In this document: positions 1 through 8,633 of the stretch, piece by piece
Position numbering within the stretch: position 1 is the first letter of the stretch
Layout: each line of letters begins with the position of its first letter
From: JBGAPI01 sp044221335
GTDB lineage: Bacteria; Pseudomonadota; Gammaproteobacteria; Xanthomonadales; Ahniellaceae
Assembly (NCBI GenBank): GCA_044221335.1
Contig: JBGAPI010000003.1
Coordinates: 62,001 to 126,000 of the forward strand
Reading direction: 5' to 3'
Length of the DNA: 64,000 bases
Translations under genes and position numbers: made by a program
Notes under the pieces: generated by a model
What the model saw: the letters and a program-made list of their open reading frames with translations, nothing else
What the model was told of the DNA's origin: nothing
Databases searched by the model: none

Positions 1-1669
1 GGTTCACCGACAGCGTGGTCTTGCCCTCGCTCGGCACCGACGAGGTCACCAGGATGCGCTTGTGGCGCTGGTCGATGGCCGACAGCATCACGCTGGTACG
101 CACCGTGCGGATCGCCTCGGAGAAGGTGGACTTCGGCGCCTCGCTGAACTGGCGCAGCGGTCCGCGGTCCTTGGCATCCTTGGTCGCAAGCTTCGGCAGC
201 ATGCCGAGCACCGAGATGCCGAGCCGGCGCTCGACGTCCTCGGCGCCCTTCAGGGTGTTGTCGAGGTGGTCGAGCATGAACGCGAGGGCCACGCCCAGCG
301 CCAGGCCGACCAGCAGGCCGACGATGGTGGCGCGTCGCTTGTCGGGGTAGATCGGCGAGCCTGGCACCAGGGCCGACTCGATCAGGCGGGCATTGGCGTT
401 CTGCACGCCGTTGGACGCGCTGGTCTCCTTGAACCGGGTCTGGAACATCTCGTACAGCTGGCGATTGCTGTCGACTTCGCGCTGCAGCCGCTGCAGCTCG
501 TACTGCTTGCGGTTGACGTCGCGGATCTCGCCCTTGGCCGAGCCGAGTTCGCCGGCGATCGCGTTCTCGCGATCGCGCGCGGCCTGATACTCCTTCGCGA
601 TACCGTCGGCGACCTGTTCCAGCTGCTTGTGGAAGGCACTCTTCGCGGTGTCGAGATTGGCTTGCGCTTCGACGTACTTCGGATGACGGGGGCCGTAGCG
701 ACCGGCGAGTTCATTCAACTGCCGCTCGGCCTCGACGACTTTCGACTTCAGTTCCGACACCAGCGGGTAGCTCAGCAGGCCGGGAATCTTCTCGAGCGCC
801 TCGCCGCGACCACCGGCGGAGCGCACCTGACCGTAGATCGACTCCTTCTCGACCCGCTCGCGGCGGGCCTCGGCCAGACGCGTGGTGGCGAGATTGAGTT
901 CCGTGGTGGCCAGCGTGTCGACGCCCTTCACGTCGATCAGCCCGCCCTTGTCGCGGTAGTCCTGCAGCGCCTTCTCCGACTCCTCGAGCTTCTGCCGAAG
1001 GCCGGACATGCGCTCGTTGAGCCAGGTCGACGCGGCCTCTGCCATCTCGATGCGGCCCTCGAGGATCGACTCGACATAGGCCTGGGTCATGGTGTTGGCG
1101 AGTTCCGCGGCGAACTCCGGATCGGCCCGGTCGAAGCTCACCTTGACCAGCTGGCTGTTGCGGATGGGCTGGATCGACAGGCCACCGAGCACCTGGCCGA
1201 CGGCGGACGAGAACTCGACCTTCGGATCCGGTGGCGGCGCCGGCGCGGCGGCGGCTTCGGACTTGCCCGGCAGCAGCTTGCGCCAGCTGAATCCCCGCTC
1301 GACTGGTTTGGCGCGGAACTTCTCCACGCCGAGCTTCGCCACGACGCGTTCCGCGAGCGGACGCGAACGGAGGATCTCGTACTGGGTCTGGTAGTACTCG
1401 CCGAAATCGTAGTACTGCTGCGCCGCCGCCACGGAATCGATCGACACGAACTTCACCGGCTCGCGTTCGATCAGCATGGTCGCCGTCGCCCGGTAGACCG
1501 GGATGTCGCTGTAGGCCTTCAGCGCGGCGAGCAGGCCGCCGACCAGCGCCAGACCCAGAACGCCCCACTTGTAGCGGAACACGACCCGCAGGTAGTCCTG
1601 CAGGTTCGGCAATTGGGTTCGTTCGGGCGCAGCCGACTCGAGCAGGTCTGGAGGAGTGGCTAGATTCAT
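1..1669 (-). CDS. Wzc/GumC-like polysaccharide co-polymerase with kinase domain (partial)
   Basis: Polysaccharide chain-length determinant fused to a bacterial tyrosine-kinase-type P-loop domain, placed in the inner membrane. It sets polymer length and works with the outer-membrane export protein. Seen: an N-terminal Wzz region with a first membrane helix at about residues 36-53, a long periplasmic coiled-coil-rich part, a second helix at about 448-466, then a juxtamembrane stretch and a Walker A motif (SSVPSEGKTTLS) at the last visible residues. The reading frame runs off the left edge, so 556 residues are visible and the Walker B motif and any Tyr-rich tail are missing. The ATG start directly precedes NLATPP. 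It lies 52 bp downstream of the export-protein gene in the same direction, the usual wza-wzc order. Confidence 0.9.
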   Translation of the reverse strand, partial: MNLATPPDLLESAAPERTQLPNLQDYLRVVFRYKWGVLGLALVGGLLAALKAYSDIPVYRATATMLIEREPVKFVSIDSVAAAQQYYDFGEYYQTQYEILRSRPLAERVVAKLGVEKFRAKPVERGFSWRKLLPGKSEAAAAPAPPPDPKVEFSSAVGQVLGGLSIQPIRNSQLVKVSFDRADPEFAAELANTMTQAYVESILEGRIEMAEAASTWLNERMSGLRQKLEESEKALQDYRDKGGLIDVKGVDTLATTELNLATTRLAEARRERVEKESIYGQVRSAGGRGEALEKIPGLLSYPLVSELKSKVVEAERQLNELAGRYGPRHPKYVEAQANLDTAKSAFHKQLEQVADGIAKEYQAARDRENAIAGELGSAKGEIRDVNRKQYELQRLQREVDSNRQLYEMFQTRFKETSASNGVQNANARLIESALVPGSPIYPDKRRATIVGLLVGLALGVALAFMLDHLDNTLKGAEDVERRLGISVLGMLPKLATKDAKDRGPLRQFSEAPKSTFSEAIRTVRTSVMLSAIDQRHKRILVTSSVPSEGKTTLSVN

Positions 1670-1721
1670 GGCGGTGATGCTACCGGCGCTTGGATTCCGT
1701 AGGGCTGTCCCGACCGGCGGG

Positions 1722-2285
1722 TCAGAAGAAACTTTCGTCGACGGTGATGATGTCGCCCGGCGACACCGGATCCTCCATCGATACGCGTCGACCCTGCTTG
1801 TCCTTCGCGCCTTCCGAGATCAGCGTGATCTTGCGTTCGGAGGCCCGCTCCGTGAGCCCGCCCGCCAGCACGATCGCCTTGCGCACGGTGAGCCCGGGCT
1901 GGAAAGGGTGTCCTCCCGGCGACTTCACCTGGCCGTTCACGAAGTACGGACGGTACTCGACCATGGCGATCGACACCTTCGGGCTGCGCAGGTACTCGCC
2001 GTCGAGCGCCTTCACCAGCCGCTTTTCCAGCTCGGCCAGAGTGACGCCGGCCACCGACAGCTCGCCGAGGAAGGGATAGGCCATGCGGCCGTTGGTGCCG
2101 ACCTTGGTGGTTACCGACAGATCGGGCTCGCCGAAGACCGTGATCGCCACGCTGTCGCCCGGCCCGAGCCGGTAATCCCGGTCGACCACGGCGCTGCCAT
2201 CGTCCGCACGCGCCGGAGCGACCACCAGCATCAGCAGCATCCATGCCAGTGCCCACAGCCGCCGCGACCAATCCCGATCACCCAT
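1722..2285 (-). CDS. Short Wza/OPX-type polysaccharide export protein
   Basis: Outer polysaccharide export (OPX) protein of 187 residues. A signal peptide (RRLWALAWMLLMLVVAPARA) leads into a Poly_export domain (RDYRLGPGDSVAITVFGEPD) and one SLBB-like segment (about 110-185). There is no lipobox Cys after the signal peptide, and it is about half the length of E. coli Wza, so it lacks the C-terminal membrane helix and is a short, possibly periplasmic, OPX. I chose the ATG with GGAGG about 8 bases upstream because it places the signal peptide at the N-terminus; the frame stays open for 46 more codons upstream. The gene precedes the Wzc-like gene, its expected partner. Confidence 0.88.
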   Translation of the reverse strand: MGDRDWSRRLWALAWMLLMLVVAPARADDGSAVVDRDYRLGPGDSVAITVFGEPDLSVTTKVGTNGRMAYPFLGELSVAGVTLAELEKRLVKALDGEYLRSPKVSIAMVEYRPYFVNGQVKSPGGHPFQPGLTVRKAIVLAGGLTERASERKITLISEGAKDKQGRRVSMEDPVSPGDIITVDESFF

Positions 2286-2607
2286 CGAGCCGCCTCCAGG
2301 AATCCATCGACGGAATCGAGTGCCACGGGAGTCCGCCGAGCGCGGCATTCCAGGTCCGCGCGGACCTGTCGCCGGACCCTGTGCCGTGCCGATCCGGAAA
2401 GAACCCCTTCCCTCCGGATCCACCCACGTTCCCGAACACCGATTCCCCGCGCCATTCTAACGGAGCGACCTCATCGATCTGTGAACACCTCAAAACAAAA
2501 AGCCCCCGGGACGGGGGCTTTCGCAAACTAATGTGCATGCGGGTGGCGGAATGGCGAAATCGTTCCGTTGTCGCGTCGTTCGTCCGGCCGGCGACGGAAA
2601 CCCCGCC
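2286..2607. other. Non-coding stretch between export protein and beta-barrel genes
   Basis: No convincing gene is seen. The right part holds the terminator of the beta-barrel gene; the left about 200 bases form the leader of the export-protein gene. On the minus strand a GTTAGAAT segment near 2454-2461 resembles an extended -10 box, but no good -35 box stands in front of it. Confidence 0.5.
2492..2521 (-). terminator. Rho-independent terminator of the beta-barrel gene
   Basis: On the minus strand an AGCCCCCG/CGGGGGCT stem with a short loop is followed by TTTTTGTTTT. It sits about 85 bases after the beta-barrel stop codon, so the export and co-polymerase genes are probably transcribed separately from it. 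Confidence 0.85.
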
Positions 2608-3846
2608 CTACAGCGATCCTTCGAGCGACAGCAGCCAGAGGCTGCGGTCATAGCTGATGTTGTCGGCGTTGGAATCGCGGTTGTAGCTGTGATAGCCGGC
2701 GCCGAGCCGGAGGTGGGTGCGCAGCTGGTAAGCCGCGGAGACGCCCCAGAAGTTGAGGTCGTCCTCCCGGAAGGTCGGCTCGTGGCGCTCGGTGCCCCAG
2801 CCCCCGTCGACGGTGGTGCGAAAGCGGTCGCTCCACTCGTGCGACCAGCCGAGGGTGTAGTCGCGACGAAGGATGAAGTCGCCGACGCCATTGGTCTCGT
2901 CGGTCTCGCGATTGGCGGTGAAGTCGACGGTCGAATAGGTGCGCGGCCGCCACTGGATGCCGACCTTCCACGAGGCGCCGGAGAAATCGGAGCGCGTCGG
3001 ATCGTCGAAGGTCTTCTTCGAGCGCCCGATCAGCACGGTTCCGGTAGTGCGCGCCGTGGCGTCCCACTGGACGCCGACGTAGTACTTGCGCTCGCGGTTG
3101 TCGAGGCTGCCGTTGGTGTCGAGGTCGTCGAAATCGTAGTTGAACCGGGTCTGGCTGGCCTTCAGCACCGCGGACGTGTGCGGAGCCAGCCGAACGCTGA
3201 ATCCGGCCCCCAGCGTGTCGGAGTCGTAGTCGCGGAAGCGGGTATAGATGCGATTGTTGAGATAGGTGCGGGACTGGGTGCTGGCTTCGAGTTCCAGCTT
3301 GCCGCGCGAGGTGTCGGTTCCGAAGCGATACTTGCCGCCGAATTCGGAAACGCGGTAGCGATCGACATCGAGGTTCAGGAGCGCGAGATCGCCTTCGCGG
3401 GCAGCAGAGCCCCGCTGATCGTGCGAATAGCGCACGCTCGCATCGAGCGCGAACGCGTGACGCAGCCGTGGGCTGTAGAACCAGTCCACGCCGAAGCGGT
3501 TGTCGCGGTAGTTGTCCTGGCTGCTGCCGGAGAAATGCTGGAATTCGCCGGTATAGGTCAGCGACAGCAGGTTGCGCTCGCCACCGGTCTCCAGCCGGAC
3601 GCCCGGCGAGAAGCGGCTGAAGCTGGCACCCTTCTTGTCGCTGTCCTGCAGTGCGACATTCGAGTCGTAGCCGAAGCTGAGTCCGGCAGTCGGCAGGACG
3701 CGGAACGGCCCGATGTGCAGACCGAGCATTCCGCCGCGCGGATTGTCGGAATCCTGTTGTGCGTCAGCGGACTGCGCGCCTGCGCCACTCGCGCACGCCG
3801 CTAGAAAGATCCCCGCCAGAGCCCGAAAAATGTCGTGTGACTTCAT
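2608..3846 (-). CDS. Outer-membrane beta-barrel protein of polysaccharide loci
   Basis: Probable outer-membrane beta-barrel of the putative porin-2 (BBP2_2) type that accompanies exopolysaccharide clusters. Seen: a signal peptide (IFRALAGIFLAACASGAGAQ), then about 380 residues of alternating amphipathic, aromatic-rich strands (for example RTYLNNRIYTRFRDYDSDTLG), ending in a strand-like C-terminus. The ATG at MKSHDIF was chosen because AGGTGGAG precedes it and the signal peptide begins there; ten more in-frame codons upstream are unlikely to be used. An AT-rich region lies upstream and a strong terminator downstream, so it looks like a single-gene unit. A role in polymer secretion is inferred from context; the strand count is not determined. 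Confidence 0.82.
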   Translation of the reverse strand: MKSHDIFRALAGIFLAACASGAGAQSADAQQDSDNPRGGMLGLHIGPFRVLPTAGLSFGYDSNVALQDSDKKGASFSRFSPGVRLETGGERNLLSLTYTGEFQHFSGSSQDNYRDNRFGVDWFYSPRLRHAFALDASVRYSHDQRGSAAREGDLALLNLDVDRYRVSEFGGKYRFGTDTSRGKLELEASTQSRTYLNNRIYTRFRDYDSDTLGAGFSVRLAPHTSAVLKASQTRFNYDFDDLDTNGSLDNRERKYYVGVQWDATARTTGTVLIGRSKKTFDDPTRSDFSGASWKVGIQWRPRTYSTVDFTANRETDETNGVGDFILRRDYTLGWSHEWSDRFRTTVDGGWGTERHEPTFREDDLNFWGVSAAYQLRTHLRLGAGYHSYNRDSNADNISYDRSLWLLSLEGSL

Positions 3847-3909
3847 TCTCCACCTCGATCGTTCCGGCTCCGGCACCGACCAGCCCCCTGATTAGTGTGG
3901 AATCTGCCA

Positions 3910-3940
3910 GACAAATTCAATTAATTCAAGCAATTCTAGT
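3910..3940 (-). promoter_or_regulatory. AT-rich promoter region with three AATTC repeats at 9-bp spacing
   Basis: AATTC occurs three times at exact 9-bp intervals (3914, 3923, 3932) in an AT-rich island between the polymerase stop and the beta-barrel start. On the minus strand it also contains TTGAAT boxes that could act as -35 elements, one with an ACTAAT box 18 bases downstream. Promoter activity and regulator binding are inferred. Confidence 0.4.
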
Positions 3941-3977
3941 GCATTACTTACGCAGTATGTGAGATTGCGCCCGGTTT

Positions 3978-5405
3978 TCAGCGTCGCCTGTCGGCCTCCG
4001 CAGCCACGGTCCCGGCCGCGAGCAGCACGACGAACCAGGCCAGGTTCGCGGGAATCTGCCAATTGAAGTCGAACAACGCATGGGCTCCGAGGCTCACGAT
4101 ACAACCGAATGCGGCGAGGCCCGCGCCGCGCATCGCCGGATCGCGCCGCCGGCGCACGGCAAGCAGCGACTGCACCAGCGCGACGAGCAGCAGGGCTACC
4201 CACAGTCCAGTGCCGATAATGCCGCGTTCGGCTAGTGTTTCCACCCAATCGTTGTGGGCATGATCGTAAAAGACCGCCACACGATCGGACTTGAAGGCCG
4301 GAAAACCCACGCGGAATCCGCCCGGTCCGAAGCCCACCCAGGGTCGGGCACGCCACATGTCGAGCGCGATCCGCGAGACCTCGTAGCGCTCCTCGTCGGT
4401 GTTGCCGAGGTCGAGCACCATCCCGGGTCCGGCGCTTCCGTCGGCGGCGACCGCGACCGTCGGCACATCGGTCTGGCGCAGGCGATCCGCCAGCCGGTCG
4501 ACGCCGACCCAGGAACCGAGCACCAGGGTATCCACGAGGACGATCGAAGCGAGCAGCCACAGCAGCATCCGCGGCAACGGCCGGATCAGCAGCAACCCGG
4601 CCACCCCGACCGCCGCGAGCGACAGCATGAAGCCCGCGTTGCCCATCCGCGACTGGGTGAGCACCAGGCCGACGACGATCACCGCCAGCAGCGCGCGCTG
4701 CAGCACTTTCGCGCTCAGCAGGACCGCCATCCAGGCCCGCAGGCGCTGGCGCCAAGTCAGTACCTCGGGATCGGCCAGACTGCCGATCAGCAGGCCGAAT
4801 CCGACGCTCGCGGCCAGTTCCAGGCACCCGGCCAGATGATTGCGATTGACGAAGGTCCCCGTCGCGACGCCGCGACCGACGTTCTTCGGCCCGAACGCAC
4901 CGTATTCGATCCCCGACAGCACCATGAACGCGCCATAGGCGGCCTCGAAGGCACCGGCGACGAAGACGGTCAGCAGCAGTCGCCGCATCCAGATGCGGGA
5001 CCGGAAGCCGATCACGACCAGCGCGGCCAGCAGCGCGAACAGAACCGACTTCAGCCCCTCCCGCGACGCCGCCGCGCGATCGATCGGCGCCAGCCAACCG
5101 CCGATCACCGGGAGGCTGTACGCGACCGCCCAGGCCGACCAGGCGGCCAGCAGCCAGAGAAATGTCCCGTTCCCGGAGAAGGCGAGCCGGCCGCGGAGGC
5201 CGCTCATGGCGACCAGGACCGCCGCAAGGCCGACCGGCAGGGCGAACCAGGGCCAGATCCAGTCGCGGTCCGCGCCGAGCGGCAGCGGCAGGACGGCCAC
5301 CACGGCCATCACCAGGCACCGGGCGGCGTCCAGCACCACGTCCGGGGCGTCGGCACTCGCCGCGGCGCGGGAGGCCGTTCGACGCCGCCGCTCGGGATCG
5401 CTCAC
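3978..5405 (-). CDS. O-antigen ligase/polymerase family membrane protein (Wzy_C)
   Basis: Integral membrane protein of 475 residues with about 11-12 hydrophobic helices. A large periplasmic loop carries the Wzy_C signature region (FGPGGFRVGFPAFKSD, then DHAHNDWVETLAERG). Family members join or polymerise undecaprenyl-linked oligosaccharides in the periplasm; sequence alone does not decide between ligase (WaaL) and polymerase (Wzy). The GTG start overlaps the stop of the upstream WecA-like gene as GTGA, and no ATG fits better. A second, unrelated polymerase-type gene lies further upstream in the locus, so one may polymerise and this one ligate. Confidence 0.85.
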   Translation of the reverse strand: MSDPERRRRTASRAAASADAPDVVLDAARCLVMAVVAVLPLPLGADRDWIWPWFALPVGLAAVLVAMSGLRGRLAFSGNGTFLWLLAAWSAWAVAYSLPVIGGWLAPIDRAAASREGLKSVLFALLAALVVIGFRSRIWMRRLLLTVFVAGAFEAAYGAFMVLSGIEYGAFGPKNVGRGVATGTFVNRNHLAGCLELAASVGFGLLIGSLADPEVLTWRQRLRAWMAVLLSAKVLQRALLAVIVVGLVLTQSRMGNAGFMLSLAAVGVAGLLLIRPLPRMLLWLLASIVLVDTLVLGSWVGVDRLADRLRQTDVPTVAVAADGSAGPGMVLDLGNTDEERYEVSRIALDMWRARPWVGFGPGGFRVGFPAFKSDRVAVFYDHAHNDWVETLAERGIIGTGLWVALLLVALVQSLLAVRRRRDPAMRGAGLAAFGCIVSLGAHALFDFNWQIPANLAWFVVLLAAGTVAAEADRRR

Positions 5406-6499
5406 GGCAGTATCGTTCCGGCCGGCGCGGATGGAGCGGTTTCGGGCAAAGGCGGCAGCCGCCGCATGACGCGCACCATGACCGCGTGGTAGCCGAACGC
5501 GACCACGAGGAACAGACCGTAGCGTGCCGCCTCGGCGACGCCGAGGCGCTCCAGCCCGACCCCGATCGCCGCGCAGATCGCCGCCACCAGCGCGAGGATC
5601 GCCACGGTGCGTTCGACCCCGATTCCGGAGCGGCGGAGCACATGATGCAGATGCTGGTGATCGGCAGTCACCGGCGAGCGCCCGGCCGACCAGCGCCGCC
5701 ACATCACCGACACCGTGTCGATCAGCGGCAGCGCGAGCAGCCACAGGCCGGTCACCGGCGCGAAGGCGCGCGCCGGACCCTGCGACAGCGCAACCAGGTT
5801 CCACGCGAGCACGAAGCCCAGCAGCATCGAGCCGGAATTGCCGAGGAAGGCGCGCGCGCTGCGCTCGCCGATGCGGACGTTGAAGGCGAGGAAACCCAAG
5901 GTCGCACCGATGAACCAGCCGAGCCGCTCGGTCTCGACGTAGGCGCCGGCCGACAGCGCCAGGACCGCCATCGCGACCAGCGCGATCAGCGCGACCCCCC
6001 CGCAGAGGCCGTCGAGCCCGTCGATCATGTTGGCGGCGTTGATCACCCCGACCGTCGCGAACACCGTGACCGGCACCGACAGCAGGCCGAGCGCCAGGAC
6101 GTGGCCGGGCCACAGCAACTGCCCGAAGTCGTCGAGCTTCACGCCGCCGACGAGGCACATCACCAGCGCGGCGGCGATCTGCGCGACGAATCGAACGGTC
6201 GGGCTCAAGCCCTGCTGGTCGTCGCGGATGCCGACCGCCACCAGCAGCGTGGCGCCGATCCAGAACGCCGGGTGCCAGAGCACTTCCCCGGTGATCGACG
6301 CCAGTACCAGCGCGGCGAGCAGGATGCCGATGCCGCCGACCAGCGCGGTCGGCTGCACGTGGGTCTTGTGACTGTGCGGGTAGTCGACCAGCCGCAGGCG
6401 CTCCGCGACGTGGCGCAGCGCGTACACCGCGGTGCCGGCGATCGCCAGGGCGAGCAGCGCGCGGATCAGGCTGGCGATGTCGCTGCTGACGCCGTCCAT
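5402..6499 (-). CDS. WecA/MraY-type undecaprenyl-phosphate HexNAc-1-phosphate transferase
   Basis: Polyprenol-phosphate:sugar-1-phosphate transferase that loads the first sugar (usually GlcNAc-1-P) onto undecaprenyl phosphate at the inner membrane. Seen: about ten membrane helices, the loop motif INAANMIDGLDGLCGG with its metal-binding Asp pair, VTADHQHLHHVL (the HxHH-type loop of WecA proteins), and FLGNSGSMLLGF. Its 365 residues match the family. The ATG start lies 2 bp after the fcl stop codon. It is the only initiating transferase seen in the locus; no WbaP/GumD-type enzyme is present. Confidence 0.92.
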   Translation of the reverse strand: MDGVSSDIASLIRALLALAIAGTAVYALRHVAERLRLVDYPHSHKTHVQPTALVGGIGILLAALVLASITGEVLWHPAFWIGATLLVAVGIRDDQQGLSPTVRFVAQIAAALVMCLVGGVKLDDFGQLLWPGHVLALGLLSVPVTVFATVGVINAANMIDGLDGLCGGVALIALVAMAVLALSAGAYVETERLGWFIGATLGFLAFNVRIGERSARAFLGNSGSMLLGFVLAWNLVALSQGPARAFAPVTGLWLLALPLIDTVSVMWRRWSAGRSPVTADHQHLHHVLRRSGIGVERTVAILALVAAICAAIGVGLERLGVAEAARYGLFLVVAFGYHAVMVRVMRRLPPLPETAPSAPAGTILP

Positions 6500-6501
6500 G
6501 C

Positions 6502-7512
6502 CTAGGCTCCGTCCACGTGTCCGCGCGCGTCGGCCGCGTGTTCGACGTACCAGTGGTAGGCGTCCGCCAGGCCTTGTTCCAGCGGCGTCGCCGCGGTCCA
6601 GCCGAGCCGCGCGAGGCGGCTCACCTCGAGCAGCTTGCGCGGCGTCCCGTCGGGCTTGGTCGGATCGAAGCCGAGCGTGCCCTGGAATCCGACGATGCGC
6701 GCGATCAGTCGCGCCAGTTCGGCGATCGACAGATCCTCGCCGCAACCGACGTTGAGGTGCGAGCGCATCGGCGCGGTCTCGCGCTCGTAGTCGGCTCGCG
6801 CCAGGCGGGCGACGAACCAGCAGGCATCGGCGAGGTCGTCGACGTGCAGGAACTCGCGCCGCGGCGTACCGCTGCCCCAGATCGTCACGCTGGCGGCGCC
6901 GTCGCGCCGGGCCTCGTGGAAGCGCCGGAGCAGCGCCGGGATCACGTGGGAACCGAGCGGGTCGTAGTTGTCGCCGGGGCCATAAAGGTTGGTCGGCATC
7001 ACGCTGCGGAAATCGCAGCCGTACTGGCGATTGAACGATTCGCAGAGCTTGATGCCGGCGATCTTGGCGATCGCATACGGCTCGTTGGAAGACTCCAGCG
7101 GACCCGTCAGGAGCGCCTCCTCGCGCATCGGCTGCTCGGCCAGGCGCGGATAGATGCAGGAGCTGCCGAGGAACAGCAGGCGCGCCGTGCCGTGGCGATG
7201 CGCCGCGCGGACCAGGTTCAGCTCGATCGCCAGGTTGTCGGCGATGAACTCCGCCGGCCGCGTCGAATTGGCGTGGATGCCGCCGACCCGTGCCGCGGCG
7301 ACGAACACCAGCTCCGGCTGCACCAGGGCGAAGCAGCGCTCCACCGCGGACGGATCCTCGAGATCGACTTCCGCGCGCCCGACTGTCGCCAGGCGCGTGC
7401 AGCCGTCGCGCGCGAGACGCCGCACGATGGCCGAACCGACCATCCCGCGGTGCCCCGCGACCAGGATGCGGCGCTCGCGCCAGTCCTCGAGCTGCACCGG
7501 CGTCACGCTCAC
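6502..7512 (-). CDS. fcl: GDP-L-fucose synthase
   Basis: NADPH-dependent epimerase/reductase making GDP-L-fucose from GDP-4-keto-6-deoxymannose in the cytoplasm. Seen: a Rossmann motif (ILVAGHRGMVGS), the family block FLGSSCIYP, the YxxxK pair in NEPYAIAK, and TNLYGPGDNYDP. 336 residues. The GTG overlapping the gmd stop codon as GTGA is the start favoured by coupling; a second GTG lies two codons inside. It follows gmd directly, the classical pairing. Confidence 0.93.
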   Translation of the reverse strand: MSVTPVQLEDWRERRILVAGHRGMVGSAIVRRLARDGCTRLATVGRAEVDLEDPSAVERCFALVQPELVFVAAARVGGIHANSTRPAEFIADNLAIELNLVRAAHRHGTARLLFLGSSCIYPRLAEQPMREEALLTGPLESSNEPYAIAKIAGIKLCESFNRQYGCDFRSVMPTNLYGPGDNYDPLGSHVIPALLRRFHEARRDGAASVTIWGSGTPRREFLHVDDLADACWFVARLARADYERETAPMRSHLNVGCGEDLSIAELARLIARIVGFQGTLGFDPTKPDGTPRKLLEVSRLARLGWTAATPLEQGLADAYHWYVEHAADARGHVDGA

Positions 7513-8633
7513 TTCTCGTCCCGCCAGTGATAGCGCGGACCACCGCGCGAGAGGTCGTGGCGCGCGAGCTTGAGATCGGCCTGCATCATCTCGCGGGCCA
7601 GTTCCGCGAAGCCCACCTGCGGCTGCCAGCCGAGCTCCTCGCGCGCACGACGGGCGTCGCCGAGCAGGGTCTCGACCTCCGCCGGCCGGTAGTAGGCAGG
7701 ATCGACGCGGACCACGGTGTCGCCGACCTTGACCTTGCCGCCCTCGCCCGTCACGGCCGCCACCACGCCGACCTCGTCGGCGCCGCTGCCGCGCCATTCG
7801 AGCGCGAGACCGAGTTCGGCGGCCGTGGCGACCACGAACTCCCTCACGCTGTGCTGCACGCCGGTCGCGATCACGTAGTCGCGCGGCTCGGGCTGCTGCA
7901 GCATGCGCCACTGCGCCTCGACGTAGTCGCGGGCATGGCCCCAGTCGCGGCGCGCGTCGAGGTTGCCGAGGCGCAGCACGTCCTCCAGCCCGAGCCAGAT
8001 CCGCGCCAGCGCCCGGGTGATCTTGCGGGTGACGAAGGTCTCGCCGCGCAGCGGCGACTCGTGGTTGAACAGGATGCCGTTGCAGGCGTAGATGCCGTAG
8101 GCCTCGCGATAGTTGACGGTGATCCAGTAGGCGTAGAGCTTGGCCACGCCGTAGGGCGAGCGCGGATAGAACGGCGTCGTCTCCGACTGCGGCGTCTCGG
8201 CGACCTTGCCGTACAGCTCCGACGTCGAGGCCTGGTAGAAGCGCGTGGTCTTCGTCAGGCCGAGCGTGCGGATCGCCTCGAGCAGGCGCAGCGGCCCGAG
8301 CGCGTCGGCGTTGGCGGTGTATTCCGGCTCCTCGAAGCTCACCGCGACGTGGCTCTGCGCGGCGAGGTTGTAGATCTCGTCGGGCGCGAGCTTGCCGATC
8401 AGTCGCAACAGCGACAGCGAGTCGGTCATGTCGCCGTAGTGCAGCCGCAGTCCCGGCCGCGGGTCGTCGTCCTCGCGATACAGGTGATCGACGCGCTCGG
8501 TGTTGAACGACGAGGCACGCCGCTTGATGCCGTGCACCTCGTAGCCCTTGGCGAGCAGGAGCTCCGCCAGGTAGGCGCCGTCCTGCCCGGTGACGCCGGT
8601 GATCAGTGCCTTCTTCATGCAGGCCTTCTTCAT
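7509..8633 (-). CDS. gmd: GDP-mannose 4,6-dehydratase
   Basis: Converts GDP-D-mannose to GDP-4-keto-6-deoxy-D-mannose, the first step to GDP-fucose. Seen: ITGVTGQDGAYLAELLL (NADP binding), ASTSELYGK, catalytic Tyr161 and Lys165 in SPYGVAK, and NGILFNHESPLRG. 374 residues. The first ATG overlaps the upstream glycosyltransferase stop as ATGA with GGAG before it; a second ATG five codons in (MKKALIT) also fits the family N-terminus. No mannose-1-phosphate guanylyltransferase is in the window, so GDP-mannose must come from elsewhere. Confidence 0.95.
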   Translation of the reverse strand: MKKACMKKALITGVTGQDGAYLAELLLAKGYEVHGIKRRASSFNTERVDHLYREDDDPRPGLRLHYGDMTDSLSLLRLIGKLAPDEIYNLAAQSHVAVSFEEPEYTANADALGPLRLLEAIRTLGLTKTTRFYQASTSELYGKVAETPQSETTPFYPRSPYGVAKLYAYWITVNYREAYGIYACNGILFNHESPLRGETFVTRKITRALARIWLGLEDVLRLGNLDARRDWGHARDYVEAQWRMLQQPEPRDYVIATGVQHSVREFVVATAAELGLALEWRGSGADEVGVVAAVTGEGGKVKVGDTVVRVDPAYYRPAEVETLLGDARRAREELGWQPQVGFAELAREMMQADLKLARHDLSRGGPRYHWRDEK

